Origin: Pareuzebyella sediminis
Lineage (GTDB): Bacteria > Bacteroidota > Bacteroidia > Flavobacteriales > Flavobacteriaceae
Assembly: GCF_008367235.1 (NCBI RefSeq)
Contig: NZ_VTZS01000001.1
Span: 1,426,001 to 1,490,000 of the forward strand
Reading direction: 5' to 3'
Length of the DNA: 64,000 nt
Part shown: positions 40,743-50,080 of the stretch, piece after piece
Position numbering within the stretch: position 1 is the stretch's first letter
How the letters are laid out: each line of letters starts with the position of its first letter
The notes under the pieces: model-generated
What the model saw: only the letters and a program-made list of their open reading frames with translations
Told to the model about the DNA's origin: nothing
Databases searched by the model: none
Position numbers and translations under genes: made by a program

Positions 40743-43142
40743 TCATACTCCGGTTATACGCAATTGCGTAAAATCTTTGCTTAATTGAAAAATATTATTA
40801 CCGTTTAATTTTATGTCATTTATTTCAACCTTCTCATTATCAACAAATATGCGCTCTATTTTAAATGGTAGGCCTCTCAAAGAAATTTTAAAGGTATCAT
40901 AGGTAGTTATGAACGACCCATCTTTGAATTGCTGTACCGTCAATTCATTATCCTTTCCAAGAAGCTTGAAATTACGTAGGCTATATTTGCCGTTTTCATA
41001 AGCATATCCATCTTGGCCATCTTCATAAACCATTGAATTTTCCGAGCCTTTCTTATAATAGACTTCCAAAACCAATTCCGTAATTTCCTTTTCTCCCACA
41101 TATTGTTGCACAGGATATTTCGGGATAATAGCCCCTGCTTTGATGAACAGTGGCATCTTATCGATATCGGCCTCTACCCATTTCTCTTTTCCACCCTCCA
41201 CAATTTCATCAGACCAATAATCATACCAATCGCCTCTAGGAATGTACATACGGCGTCCTTTCGCATTGGGTTCTTGAATTGGGCAGACTAATATTTGTTC
41301 GCCGAAGATGAACTCGTCAGTTCTAAAATGGGTCTGAACATCTTCTTGATCGAAGCAGACAATTGGAAGTAATAGAGGTTTACCCTCCCTCGAATATCTC
41401 CAGAACATGGTATATAAATAAGGCAATAATTGATAGCGTAGTTCTATAAATTTTCTTACGATATCAGTAATTTCGTTGCCGAACGACCATGGCTCTTGAT
41501 CTCCGTGGTCCCCACTCGAATGTACCCTACAAAAGGGATGAAAAACACCCAATTGAATCCATCGGGCAAATAACTCCCCATTCGGCTGTTCTGCAAAGCC
41601 ACCAATATCGGAACCTACGAAAGAATAGCCGCTCATACACATACGCTGCATCTGAACATTGGCAATCCACAAATGCTCCCAGGTAGCCACGTTATCCCCG
41701 GTCCAGGTCGAAGAAAATCGCTGTGTACCCGAGTAAGCGGCCCGTGTTATTACTAAAGGACGTTTAGGATAAACGTACTTCTTCACTCCCTCATAGGTCG
41801 CCCTTACCATTTGCATACCATAGATATTATGGGCTTTTCTATGACTACAGGGATATCCATCATAAAAATGTCTCGTATCTAGAGGTGCTGTTTTCGTAGG
41901 CACTTCCATAACAGCAGGTTCATTCATGTCGTTCCATACTGCATGTACACCGATTTCCGCCATAAATTCTTTGTAAAGATCGGCCCACCATTCCCTGACC
42001 TGAGGGTTTGTGAAATCAGGAAAATGGCATTCACCTGGCCATACTTTCCCTTTCATGAACGGACCATCGGCTCTTTTACAGAAATAATCATTCTCCATCG
42101 CCTCTTTATACACCCAATACTCTTTATCAATCTTAATACCAGGATCGATCATCACCACGGTCTTAAACCCATCTTCCTCAAGTTCGCCGATCATCCGTTT
42201 AGGATCTGGGAAGAGATTGTTGTCCCACGTAAAACAACGAAACCCATCCATATAATCAATATCGAGATAAAGCGCATCACAGGGAATTTTCTTTTCCCTG
42301 AACGTCTGGGCAATTTCTTTCACCTGACTTTCAGGAAAATAACTCCACTTTGATTGATGGAACCCCAAGGCCCACATCGGAGGCAATTCGGGGGCACCCG
42401 TTAAATTGGTGTAGGCCCTGACCACTTTAAACATTTCAGGACCGTAGAAGAAATAGTAGTTCATCTCGCCACCATCAGCCCAAAAGCTAGTTGCTGACCG
42501 CCTTTCATGGGCAAAATCGAAATGTGTGCCAAAACTATTATCGAAAAAAATACCATAAGCCATGGCGTTATGTAGACCAATATAAAAGGGTATCGCTTTG
42601 TACAAAGGATCTTGATCTTTCCCATAGGCGTAGGAGTCGGTCACCCAATTACTTACCTTCTTGCCCTTAAGATTACTATGGGTGGCCTTGTCGCCCATTC
42701 CGTAAAAGCTTTCACTACCCTGAGTGATCTTGCCCATTTTCACAGTGTTCCCCCCATATTCATAATTTTCTTCCCAGTGAAAACCCAATTCGTCCTCATT
42801 GATAATATTTCCGTTCAAATCTGAAATCTGTATCCGTAAGGTTTGCTTATCTACAAGAATCTGTAGCTTCGAGGTTTCTATAATATACTCGCTTGACGTC
42901 TCAAGGATGTCGAGATGACTATATCCTCTGCGCGCATCTGGATCAATAGCATAAGAAAAATCGGGTTGAAAATTATGATCGGTTGCATATCGAAATCGAA
43001 TGGTTCTATCCTGTACCACGGTAATCTCTAAAATCACTCCATTTTCGGTTGTGAAATAGAATTTATCCTTGTCCCTTAGATAATGGACGATATGGTTTGG
43101 ATAAAGATTCCCTTTGTACTCTAGCTCGGTATTGGTTATCAT
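40743..43142 (-). CDS. Glycoside hydrolase family 31 (alpha-glucosidase)
   Basis: A retaining alpha-glycosidase of 799 aa. The nucleophile is Asp405 in WNDMNEP and the acid/base is Asp512 in GSDIGGF. It has an N-terminal beta-sandwich, the (beta/alpha)8 barrel and C-terminal beta domains, as usual for GH31. No signal peptide is visible, so it probably acts in the cytoplasm on malto-oligosaccharides. It lies 92 bp after glgB, suggesting joint use in alpha-glucan metabolism. Confidence 0.92.
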   Translation of the reverse strand: MITNTELEYKGNLYPNHIVHYLRDKDKFYFTTENGVILEITVVQDRTIRFRYATDHNFQPDFSYAIDPDARRGYSHLDILETSSEYIIETSKLQILVDKQTLRIQISDLNGNIINEDELGFHWEENYEYGGNTVKMGKITQGSESFYGMGDKATHSNLKGKKVSNWVTDSYAYGKDQDPLYKAIPFYIGLHNAMAYGIFFDNSFGTHFDFAHERRSATSFWADGGEMNYYFFYGPEMFKVVRAYTNLTGAPELPPMWALGFHQSKWSYFPESQVKEIAQTFREKKIPCDALYLDIDYMDGFRCFTWDNNLFPDPKRMIGELEEDGFKTVVMIDPGIKIDKEYWVYKEAMENDYFCKRADGPFMKGKVWPGECHFPDFTNPQVREWWADLYKEFMAEIGVHAVWNDMNEPAVMEVPTKTAPLDTRHFYDGYPCSHRKAHNIYGMQMVRATYEGVKKYVYPKRPLVITRAAYSGTQRFSSTWTGDNVATWEHLWIANVQMQRMCMSGYSFVGSDIGGFAEQPNGELFARWIQLGVFHPFCRVHSSGDHGDQEPWSFGNEITDIVRKFIELRYQLLPYLYTMFWRYSREGKPLLLPIVCFDQEDVQTHFRTDEFIFGEQILVCPIQEPNAKGRRMYIPRGDWYDYWSDEIVEGGKEKWVEADIDKMPLFIKAGAIIPKYPVQQYVGEKEITELVLEVYYKKGSENSMVYEDGQDGYAYENGKYSLRNFKLLGKDNELTVQQFKDGSFITTYDTFKISLRGLPFKIERIFVDNEKVEINDIKLNGNNIFQLSKDFTQLRITGV

Positions 43143-43234
43143 TTGACGACTCTTTTCAAAGACCTACAAAATAAGTACATAATAGTCCAACTAGACAACG
43201 ATTCAAATGAACTTTTATAATCAAGGTCTGAAGA

Positions 43235-45133
43235 TTATTGAAAAATTACTATAGCCAGGGGCGGAATGGTCAGTTCTACGGATTGTTCCCGACCATGCCA
43301 CGCTATTTTCTCGATGGAAGATATGGTGCTTCTTGTACCTGAACCCCCATATTTTTTATCATCACTGTTCAATATTACCTTCATTTCACCCGAAGTTTTT
43401 GGAATGCCCACACGATATTTCTCACGGGGGGTCGGCGTAAAGTTACAAGCTATAAAAACATCGTTTTTGGTATCGTGTCCCCTCCTTATATAGGTCAAGA
43501 CCGAATTTTCATGATCGCCATAATCTATCCACTGAAAACCATCCGGACTAAACTGTTTTTCGTATAACGCCGGATATTCCTTATACACTTTGTTCAAAGC
43601 TTTTACCAAGTTCTGTACACCGGAGTGCACCTCATATTCTGTCAAATGCCATTCCAGACTTTGTTGAAAATTCCATTCCGAAGTCTGACCAAATTCCCCA
43701 CCCATAAAAATAAGGTTGGTTCCTGGATGGGTGAACATATAACCGAACATGAGTCTCAGGTTGGCAAATCGTTGCCACTCGTCGCCAGGCATACGATAAA
43801 CAAGCGATTGCTTGCCATATACAACTTCGTCATGCGATAGCGGTAGCATAAAATTCTCTGTAAACGCATACGTCATACTAAAGGTAAGGTCGTTTTGATG
43901 GTACTTTCTGTAGACCGGTTCCTTTTTGAAATATTCCAAAGTATCATGCATCCAGCCCATCATCCATTTCATTCCAAAACCCAGCCCTCCGTACATGACC
44001 GGTTTTGACACTCCAGCGAATGCTGTAGATTCTTCCGCGATCGTCTGAACATCTGGATAGTTACCGTATACCGCCTCGTTGAATTCGCGAATAAAAGAGA
44101 GTGCCTCTAGGTTTTCATTATTACCGTACATGTTCGGCTCCCACTCCCCTTCTTCCCTTGAGTAATCGAGGTATAGCATGGAAGCGACGGCGTCTACCCT
44201 AAGGCCATCGACATGGTACTGGTCTAACCAAAATAGGGCATTGCTGATTAAAAATGCGCGTACCTCGTTTCTGCCATAATTAAAAATTAAACTCTTCCAA
44301 TCGGGATGATACCCTCTTCTGCGATCGGGGTGTTCATAGAGATGGGAACCATCAAAAAACCCAAGACCATGTGCATCTTCGGGAAAATGCGACGGTACCC
44401 AATCTAATATCACACCTACCCCGGCCTGGTGTAGTTTATCGACCAATAACTTGAAACCTGACGGGTCTCCAAATCGTGATGTCGGCGCGAAGTATCCTGT
44501 AAGCTGGTAACCCCAAGACGGGTCGTAAGGATACTCCATAATGGGCATAAACTCTACATGGGTAAAACCCATATCCTTCACATAGGCCACCAGATCTTCG
44601 GCAATTTCATTGTAGGAAAGAAAATCGCCATCTGCATTGCGTTTCCAAGAACCTAGATGTACTTCATATACTGAAAAAGGAGTGTCAAGCGAATTCTTAC
44701 CCGTTCGATTTTCCATCCACCTTTTATCCTTCCATTCGTATTCGGCATTCCAAATAATGGAAGCCGTTCTGGGCGGGTGTTCACAGTAACGAGCGAAGGG
44801 GTCTGCTTTCTCGGTAACGGCCCCATGGTTGTTCGAATATACTTTATACTTATAGATCTCACCCACACCCACATCGGGAATAAAGCCTTCCCAAATACCA
44901 CTGGCATCCCATCGCACGTTAAGACGGTGTTCATCATCGTTCCAGCCATTAAAGTTGCCGATTACCGATACCGACCTGGCAGATGGTGCCCATACAGCGA
45001 AATATGTCCCTTTTACGCCATTGAGTTCCATCGTGTGAGACCCTAATTTTTCATAAAGCCTAAAGTGCTTGCCCGACTTGAAAAGATTTATATCAAATTC
45101 CGTGAAAAGACTGAATACGGTTACCTGTGGCAT
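43235..45133 (-). CDS. glgB: 1,4-alpha-glucan branching enzyme
   Basis: Makes alpha-1,6 branches in glycogen (GH13_9, 632 aa). It has an N-terminal CBM48 (AVWAPSARSVSVIGNFNGW), catalytic nucleophile Asp314 (GLRVDAV) and acid/base Glu367 (TIAEEST), whose 53-residue spacing equals that in E. coli GlgB, and the LSHDEVVYGK motif. A start context with a TAGATTTG promoter element lies upstream. glgA and glgC are not in this window. Confidence 0.95.
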   Translation of the reverse strand: MPQVTVFSLFTEFDINLFKSGKHFRLYEKLGSHTMELNGVKGTYFAVWAPSARSVSVIGNFNGWNDDEHRLNVRWDASGIWEGFIPDVGVGEIYKYKVYSNNHGAVTEKADPFARYCEHPPRTASIIWNAEYEWKDKRWMENRTGKNSLDTPFSVYEVHLGSWKRNADGDFLSYNEIAEDLVAYVKDMGFTHVEFMPIMEYPYDPSWGYQLTGYFAPTSRFGDPSGFKLLVDKLHQAGVGVILDWVPSHFPEDAHGLGFFDGSHLYEHPDRRRGYHPDWKSLIFNYGRNEVRAFLISNALFWLDQYHVDGLRVDAVASMLYLDYSREEGEWEPNMYGNNENLEALSFIREFNEAVYGNYPDVQTIAEESTAFAGVSKPVMYGGLGFGMKWMMGWMHDTLEYFKKEPVYRKYHQNDLTFSMTYAFTENFMLPLSHDEVVYGKQSLVYRMPGDEWQRFANLRLMFGYMFTHPGTNLIFMGGEFGQTSEWNFQQSLEWHLTEYEVHSGVQNLVKALNKVYKEYPALYEKQFSPDGFQWIDYGDHENSVLTYIRRGHDTKNDVFIACNFTPTPREKYRVGIPKTSGEMKVILNSDDKKYGGSGTRSTISSIEKIAWHGREQSVELTIPPLAIVIFQ

Positions 45134-45159
45134 AACGATGGTTATTTATCTAGTTTAGG

Positions 45160-45167
45160 CAAATCTA
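45160..45167 (-). promoter_or_regulatory. -7 promoter element of glgB
   Basis: The minus strand reads TAGATTTG, exact TAnnTTTG and identical to the ebo octamer. Predicted start near 45153, leader about 20 nt. No good -33 box. Confidence 0.45.
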
Positions 45168-45317
45168 ATGAACTTTAAAGAAAGCATAAGTACATTGTTC
45201 ATTTACTTTAAATTCTTCTTATTTAAACACCAAAAGATACTGAATATTCAAAAATGGAACGCTTTTTGAAAGCACAATAAATAAATATGAATTACATCAG
45301 CATTAAATAAAACTATT

Positions 45318-45893
45318 ATGAGAAAAACATCATTACTTATCGGCACATTTTTGACTCTATTCTTAATTTCCTGCGAAGGCCCCCAAGGACCTCCTGGATT
45401 TGATGGTCTAGACGGCCCCCAAGGTCCTGCTGGAGAAGATGGAATCGAGGGACAGGTATTTGAAATTGACGGCGTCGATTTTGCCTACGATCCCGGATCC
45501 AACCTTCAGAGTGCTATTATCAATTTTGAAGACAATACAGATTTTGAAGTGTTCGAATCCGATGCAGTCTTGGTCTATAGGTTCGACGGGGAAATTGAAC
45601 TTAACGATGGTAGCCTTGCCAATGCATGGAGCTTAATACCTCAAAATTTCTTTACCGCCGATGGTACCATTCAATATACTTCCGCACATAACTTTGTGGA
45701 TGTCGAAATCTTTATCGACGGCAACTACGATCTTGCGAACTTAAGTCCGGATTTTACACAAAATCAATTTTTCAGGGTCGTTATTGTACCTAGTGTTTTC
45801 TTAACATCCAAAATAGATAAATCGAATATTTCATCGGTCATGAGCGCACTAGGAGTTCAAGAAAAGGATGTAAGAAGAATCTCTTTGAATTAA
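45318..45893 (+). CDS. Collagen-like lipoprotein
   Basis: 191 aa. Lipoprotein leader with lipobox LISC (Cys19), immediately followed by about eight Gly-x-y triplets rich in Pro and Asp (GPQGPPGFDGLDGPQGPAGE) and then a globular domain of about 140 residues with beta-strand character and a VFLTSKIDKSNISSVMSALG helix near the end. The collagen-like stretch is short and may form a trimeric stalk. The globular part is not recognised. Followed by a strong terminator. Confidence 0.75.
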   Translation: MRKTSLLIGTFLTLFLISCEGPQGPPGFDGLDGPQGPAGEDGIEGQVFEIDGVDFAYDPGSNLQSAIINFEDNTDFEVFESDAVLVYRFDGEIELNDGSLANAWSLIPQNFFTADGTIQYTSAHNFVDVEIFIDGNYDLANLSPDFTQNQFFRVVIVPSVFLTSKIDKSNISSVMSALGVQEKDVRRISLN

Positions 45894-45921
45894 GGCATTT
45901 CGCCAATATCAGGCATATTCT

Positions 45922-45944
45922 ACAACCCCGCAATGCGGGGTTGT
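45922..45944 (+). terminator. Terminator of the collagen-like lipoprotein gene
   Basis: ACAACCCCGC pairs perfectly with GCGGGGTTGT around a 3-nt loop, followed by TTGGATTTTT on the plus strand, 28 bp after the stop codon. Confidence 0.85.
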
Positions 45945-46038
45945 TTGGATTTTTATCCGCACTCCATCGAGAGAACTGGCAAATCCCTTAATCTTGAAAG
46001 GATTCGAAAATTATTCCGTCTAAAACAAAAAGAATAAC

Positions 46039-46548
46039 ATGAAAAAGATATATTCAAAAATAGCATTTGTATCGTGCCTGCTACTTGTAGGTTGTACGGG
46101 GAATTCACAAAAAAAAGAAGTCGCCAGAAAAGGTGATTCCCCTAAAGAAGAGCAGTTCAGGGTAACCAAGTCCGAAACCGAGTGGAAGAAAGAGCTGAGT
46201 GAAGCTGAATTTTATGTGCTTCGCAAAGCGGCGACGGAAAACCCGTTCACCAGTGATCTTTTGACAAATAAGGAAAAAGGAACCTATGTGTGTGCCGGTT
46301 GCGGCACTCCCCTATTTAAAAGTGAAACCAAGTTCAAATCAGGTACCGGTTGGCCGAGTTTTTATAAAGAAATAGAGGGCAACGTGGCCTATGATGTCGA
46401 TTATAAAATTGGCTACAAAAGAACCGAAGAACATTGCGCCGTATGTGGTGGTCACCTTGGTCACGTTTTTGAAGATGGCCCTGCTCCCACTGGTTTAAGG
46501 CACTGTATCAATGGAGTGGCCCTAGATTTTGTACCAGAAGGAAAATAA
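46039..46548 (+). CDS. msrB: Peptide-methionine (R)-S-oxide reductase, exported lipoprotein form
   Basis: Repairs methionine-R-sulfoxide. 169 aa with a lipobox at Cys19 (LLVGC), so it probably works in the periplasm. The zinc site uses Cys85/Cys88 and Cys133/Cys136 (CAGC, CAVC). The catalytic Cys156 lies in GLRHCINGVALDF. Stand-alone gene between the collagen-like lipoprotein and lpdA. Confidence 0.94.
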   Translation: MKKIYSKIAFVSCLLLVGCTGNSQKKEVARKGDSPKEEQFRVTKSETEWKKELSEAEFYVLRKAATENPFTSDLLTNKEKGTYVCAGCGTPLFKSETKFKSGTGWPSFYKEIEGNVAYDVDYKIGYKRTEEHCAVCGGHLGHVFEDGPAPTGLRHCINGVALDFVPEGK

Positions 46549-46885
46549 TTTCAGAACATTTAAGGAGGGGTAATAAGCCCATAAAAAAGTTACTGCAAAT
46601 TCGATTCTAATTCCGGTGTAAATAACGTATAAGTGGGCAGTGTAAAACTTAATTCATAAGGAAAACAAAATAAATTAATGCTACGCTCAAAGTAGCGCAA
46701 ATGGCCTTACCCCTTCAGATAGGTATCTCTTGTACTGCTGATTAACCTGAAAAATTTTCGAGTGACACTATCCCGCAAGAAAGTGTCTCATTGCCTCCTC
46801 TTTTCAAAAATCTTTAAGCGGCCGATCAAAACTGGTCGAGCGATATAAACTTTATTTGAACTTGGTATTTGCTGCTTGAATTATG
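46549..46885. other. Intergenic region between msrB and the lpdA promoter
   Basis: No gene was found. It holds two small hairpin-forming stretches: GCTAC/GTAGC at 46680-46696 and GACACT/AGTGTC at 46764-46787. Neither has a T-tract. The lpdA promoter follows. Nothing else recognisable. Confidence 0.5.
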
Positions 46886-46893
46886 TACTTTTG
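46886..46893 (+). promoter_or_regulatory. -7 promoter element of lpdA, with a TTGG -33 box
   Basis: TACTTTTG (exact TAnnTTTG) with TTGG at 46862-46865, about 26 bp upstream centre to centre, as in the rpsA promoter. Predicted start near 46896, leader about 56 nt. Confidence 0.6.
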
Positions 46894-46951
46894 CACCTGC
46901 TTCCTCGAACTAGGGGAAGAATGCTTATGTCAACCCATAAAAAATAAAAGT

Positions 46952-48343
46952 ATGAGCACTTTCGATGTTATTGTTTTAGGTAGTGGTCCCGGTGGATATG
47001 TCGCGGCCATAAGGGCTTCCCAGCTTGGTTTTAAGACCGCTATAATTGAAAAGGAAAGTCTTGGTGGCGTCTGTTTGAATTGGGGATGTATACCTACTAA
47101 AGCATTGTTGAAATCCGCTCAGGTATTTGAATATCTACAACACGCCGATGCCTATGGTTTGAAGGCCGAGGGAGTCGATAAGGATTTTGGTGCCGTGGTC
47201 AGTAGAAGTCGAGGTGTAGCCGATGGAATGAGTAAGGGCGTGCAGTTTTTGATGAAAAAAAACAAAATCGAAGTTATCAACGGATTCGGAAAACTGAAAC
47301 CGGGTAAAAAGATTTTGGTAAAAGACAATGACGGGAAAGAGACCGAATATAGTGCCGAACACATCATAATTGCAACAGGTGCCCGTAGTCGTGAACTACC
47401 AAGTCTTCCCCAAGATGGAAAGAAAATTATCGGCTATCGAGAGGCAATGAGCCTAGATAAGCAACCCAAAAGTATGATTGTGGTCGGAAGTGGGGCCATT
47501 GGGATTGAATTTGCCTATTTCTACAACGCTATGGGCACTGAAGTAACCGTTGTTGAATTCTTACCGAGTATCGTTCCCGTAGAGGATGAGGAAGTCTCTA
47601 AACAGTTGGAACGCAGTTTTAAAAAAGCCGGTGTGAAGATAATGACCTCGGCAGAAGTTACTTCGGTAGATACTTCTGGAGAGGGTGTGAAAGCTACCGT
47701 CAAAACAAAGAAGGGCGAAGAAATTTTACAAGCCGATATCGTACTTTCTGCCGTGGGTATAAAGACCAATATTGAAAATATCGGTCTTGAAGACGTGGGT
47801 ATTGCCACTGATAGGGACAAAATCGTGGTCAATGATTATTATAAGACCAATATTCCCGGATACTATGCCATTGGAGATGTAACGCCAGGTCAAGCTTTGG
47901 CCCACGTGGCCTCGGCCGAGGGCATTCTTTGCGTGGAAAAAATTGCTGGCATGCATGTAGAACCCTTAGATTATGGCAATATTCCCGGCTGTACCTATTG
48001 CATGCCCGAAGTGGCGTCGGTAGGTCTGACCGAAGCCCAAGCGAAAGAAAAAGGATTTGATGTCAAGGTTGGTAAATTTCCATTTTCCGCTAGCGGCAAG
48101 GCGAAAGCCTCTGGAAATCCCGATGGTTTTGTAAAGGTTATTTTCGATGCCAAATATGGGGAGTGGTTGGGTTGCCATATGATCGGTGCCGGGGTAACCG
48201 ATATGATCGCTGAGGCAGTAGTGGCCCGAAAATTGGAAACCACAGGCCATGAAATCTTAAAAGCGGTACACCCACACCCCACCATGAGTGAAGCTGTTAT
48301 GGAAGCGGTAGCTGCGGCCTACGGTGAAGTGATTCATCTATAA
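46952..48343 (+). CDS. lpdA: Dihydrolipoyl dehydrogenase
   Basis: E3 flavoprotein that reoxidises lipoamide in 2-oxo-acid dehydrogenase or glycine-cleavage complexes. 463 aa from ATG 46952. FAD motif GSGPGGYVAAI, redox disulfide Cys41-Cys46 (GGVCLNWGCIPTK), NAD motif VVGSGAIGIEFAYF and the C-terminal HPHPTMSEAVMEA with the catalytic His are intact. The 23-codon upstream extension covers the promoter and leader, so it is not used. Confidence 0.95.
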   Translation: MSTFDVIVLGSGPGGYVAAIRASQLGFKTAIIEKESLGGVCLNWGCIPTKALLKSAQVFEYLQHADAYGLKAEGVDKDFGAVVSRSRGVADGMSKGVQFLMKKNKIEVINGFGKLKPGKKILVKDNDGKETEYSAEHIIIATGARSRELPSLPQDGKKIIGYREAMSLDKQPKSMIVVGSGAIGIEFAYFYNAMGTEVTVVEFLPSIVPVEDEEVSKQLERSFKKAGVKIMTSAEVTSVDTSGEGVKATVKTKKGEEILQADIVLSAVGIKTNIENIGLEDVGIATDRDKIVVNDYYKTNIPGYYAIGDVTPGQALAHVASAEGILCVEKIAGMHVEPLDYGNIPGCTYCMPEVASVGLTEAQAKEKGFDVKVGKFPFSASGKAKASGNPDGFVKVIFDAKYGEWLGCHMIGAGVTDMIAEAVVARKLETTGHEILKAVHPHPTMSEAVMEAVAAAYGEVIHL

Positions 48344-48440
48344 ATTATAAAATAAAGACAAAGTGGCTGAAAGACTTTATCTAAAATAGTACAACAAACA
48401 TCGGCCAATCGCGATAACTAGGTTTTAAATTTAAGATTTC

Positions 48441-48719
48441 ATGCTTCCGATTTTTAGAATTACGGCAATTCTTGAGGGTATTTCTTATCTGACGCTTTTT
48501 GCGGTGACCATGCCCTTAAAATACTTGGCCGATATTACCTTACCCAATAAGTACGTGGGCTATGCACATGGCTTCCTGTTCATTGCCTATATTGTGATGG
48601 CCATAGTTTTTTGGAGGCAACGGAAATTGGGGGTAAAAATGGGCTTTATTTTGCTATTGGCATCCCTGCTGCCTTTTGCGACTTTTTATGTCGATAAAAA
48701 GTATTTATCTTCCGAATAA
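48441..48719 (+). CDS. DUF3817-family small membrane protein
   Basis: 92 aa with three hydrophobic segments and the conserved motifs EGISYLTLF, MPLKY and VGYAHGFLFI typical of DUF3817 (MmpS/YdzA-like integral membrane proteins). Function unknown. It follows lpdA by 97 bp on the same strand and converges with the next gene. Confidence 0.8.
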   Translation: MLPIFRITAILEGISYLTLFAVTMPLKYLADITLPNKYVGYAHGFLFIAYIVMAIVFWRQRKLGVKMGFILLLASLLPFATFYVDKKYLSSE

Positions 48720-48729
48720 AATAGTCTAC

Positions 48730-49839
48730 CTAGTATAAGATACCGAGATTTATCATAATTCCACTTACGAAGTCCGGCGTTATTTCCATCAGTATTGCCA
48801 TTGGACCAGTATCAATTTTTATTCCTCCGCCAAGATTAATCGTCGGATACCCAAAAAAATTAGGATACTTTATATCATTTTCTAATTCATTAGGCCTGGT
48901 ATTCCAGTTAAGTGCAATACCACCTCCAATATAACCGTAGGATTTTAGAATACCAGATTTTGATTGAAATTTTATACCGAAAGGAATAATACTTAATACA
49001 TGCTGCTTTGAAATTTGAGAATCATCTATATCATAGGTACCAGAATGTCTATATGTCACACCGTTTATAGTAGAAATACTAAGGGATCTTTCAGTTTTCA
49101 TCGTCTCTCGATAAAAGGCTAATCGATAGTAAGTATACGATGGGCCGTTAATGGGCAGACCCGCCGAAAAACTATAATGGCGTTCAAGTGCAGGTTCATA
49201 TTCGTTCATTGGATATTTCTCAGCTTCTTGGTGATTATAGGAATCTATAAGCTTCTGAATATTTCTTTGTGAAAAGCTGATTTTGCTGATATTCGATTTC
49301 CTCAAAAAGCCATTCGTTATACTATCAATTGAAATAATATACCCCTTCTCCGTTTTGTTGTAATACTTACCATTGTTCTTTATTTGCTTCTTTCTTGGCG
49401 TATGTAAATAAACATAGCCGTTTGTTGAATTATCCCTCAGGATATAGTCCGCTTTTACCCTATTTCGGTATCTTCTTACATACATATCAATCTTACCTGA
49501 TGAAATTCTTTTTGCTAAGATATGCTTCGTAGACCCATTTCCTGTGACCTTAAAACTTCTTAAATGTCTACCCGACCCGTAGTCTAAACTTTGCAATTCT
49601 TGAGGGTCATAGTGGAAAACCGTCTCGCTTTGCAAGTCTTTTTTGAAAAAAATTTCTTCGGCGAGTTCCCAATCTACATCAGCCTTGATATAGCCATGGA
49701 TCGTATCGTGATTCGAGGTTACGATGAAGCCTGACCTATACTCGGATTGCGACATAACCCCGATGGGAATCAAGGCTGTCAAAGATAAAAAAGAGCGTAA
49801 TGTAAAACGGAAGCCTATATCGTAAATTCTTAGTACCAT
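48730..49839 (-). CDS. Exported protein with probable C-terminal beta-barrel, function unknown
   Basis: 369 aa. The N-terminus (residues about 10-30) looks like a signal peptide ending near GVMSQSEYRS. The middle is rich in Tyr, Lys and Asn. The last 120 residues alternate hydrophobic and Gly residues (GYIGGGIALNWN, INLGGGIKIDTG, GIMINLGILY with a C-terminal aromatic), as in outer-membrane barrels. I do not recognise a family. A strong inverted repeat lies 10 bp upstream of its start. Confidence 0.7.
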   Translation of the reverse strand: MVLRIYDIGFRFTLRSFLSLTALIPIGVMSQSEYRSGFIVTSNHDTIHGYIKADVDWELAEEIFFKKDLQSETVFHYDPQELQSLDYGSGRHLRSFKVTGNGSTKHILAKRISSGKIDMYVRRYRNRVKADYILRDNSTNGYVYLHTPRKKQIKNNGKYYNKTEKGYIISIDSITNGFLRKSNISKISFSQRNIQKLIDSYNHQEAEKYPMNEYEPALERHYSFSAGLPINGPSYTYYRLAFYRETMKTERSLSISTINGVTYRHSGTYDIDDSQISKQHVLSIIPFGIKFQSKSGILKSYGYIGGGIALNWNTRPNELENDIKYPNFFGYPTINLGGGIKIDTGPMAILMEITPDFVSGIMINLGILY

Positions 49840-49848
49840 AGTTTTTAG

Positions 49849-49869
49849 AGTTATTGTAGGACAATAACT
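49849..49869. promoter_or_regulatory. 9-bp perfect inverted repeat, operator-like
   Basis: AGTTATTGT and ACAATAACT flank a 3-bp centre, 10 bp before the start codon of the gene ending at 49839. It could bind a dimeric regulator or form a leader hairpin that blocks ribosome access. Confidence 0.45.
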
Positions 49870-50080
49870 ACAAAAAGAATGGTTTAGTATAGCTGTATCA
49901 CTAGTCGCTATTATTAGGAGAAAGTAGTGAGGCTCTAGGTGGATTTAAAGTGCTTCTTCTTTTGTTTATCTCGAAACCAAATTAATAAAGCAGACGTGCT
50001 GCATTACCCCTTCAAAGTAACGAAACTCAAACTACAAGCAAATTCCTGATTTTTACTTACGGGTCTAACTCGCTCAATAC

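Noticed and set aside
46883-46951. Extended N-terminus of LpdA.
   Set aside because: It covers the TACTTTTG promoter element and predicted leader, and the FAD motif sits properly only from 46952.
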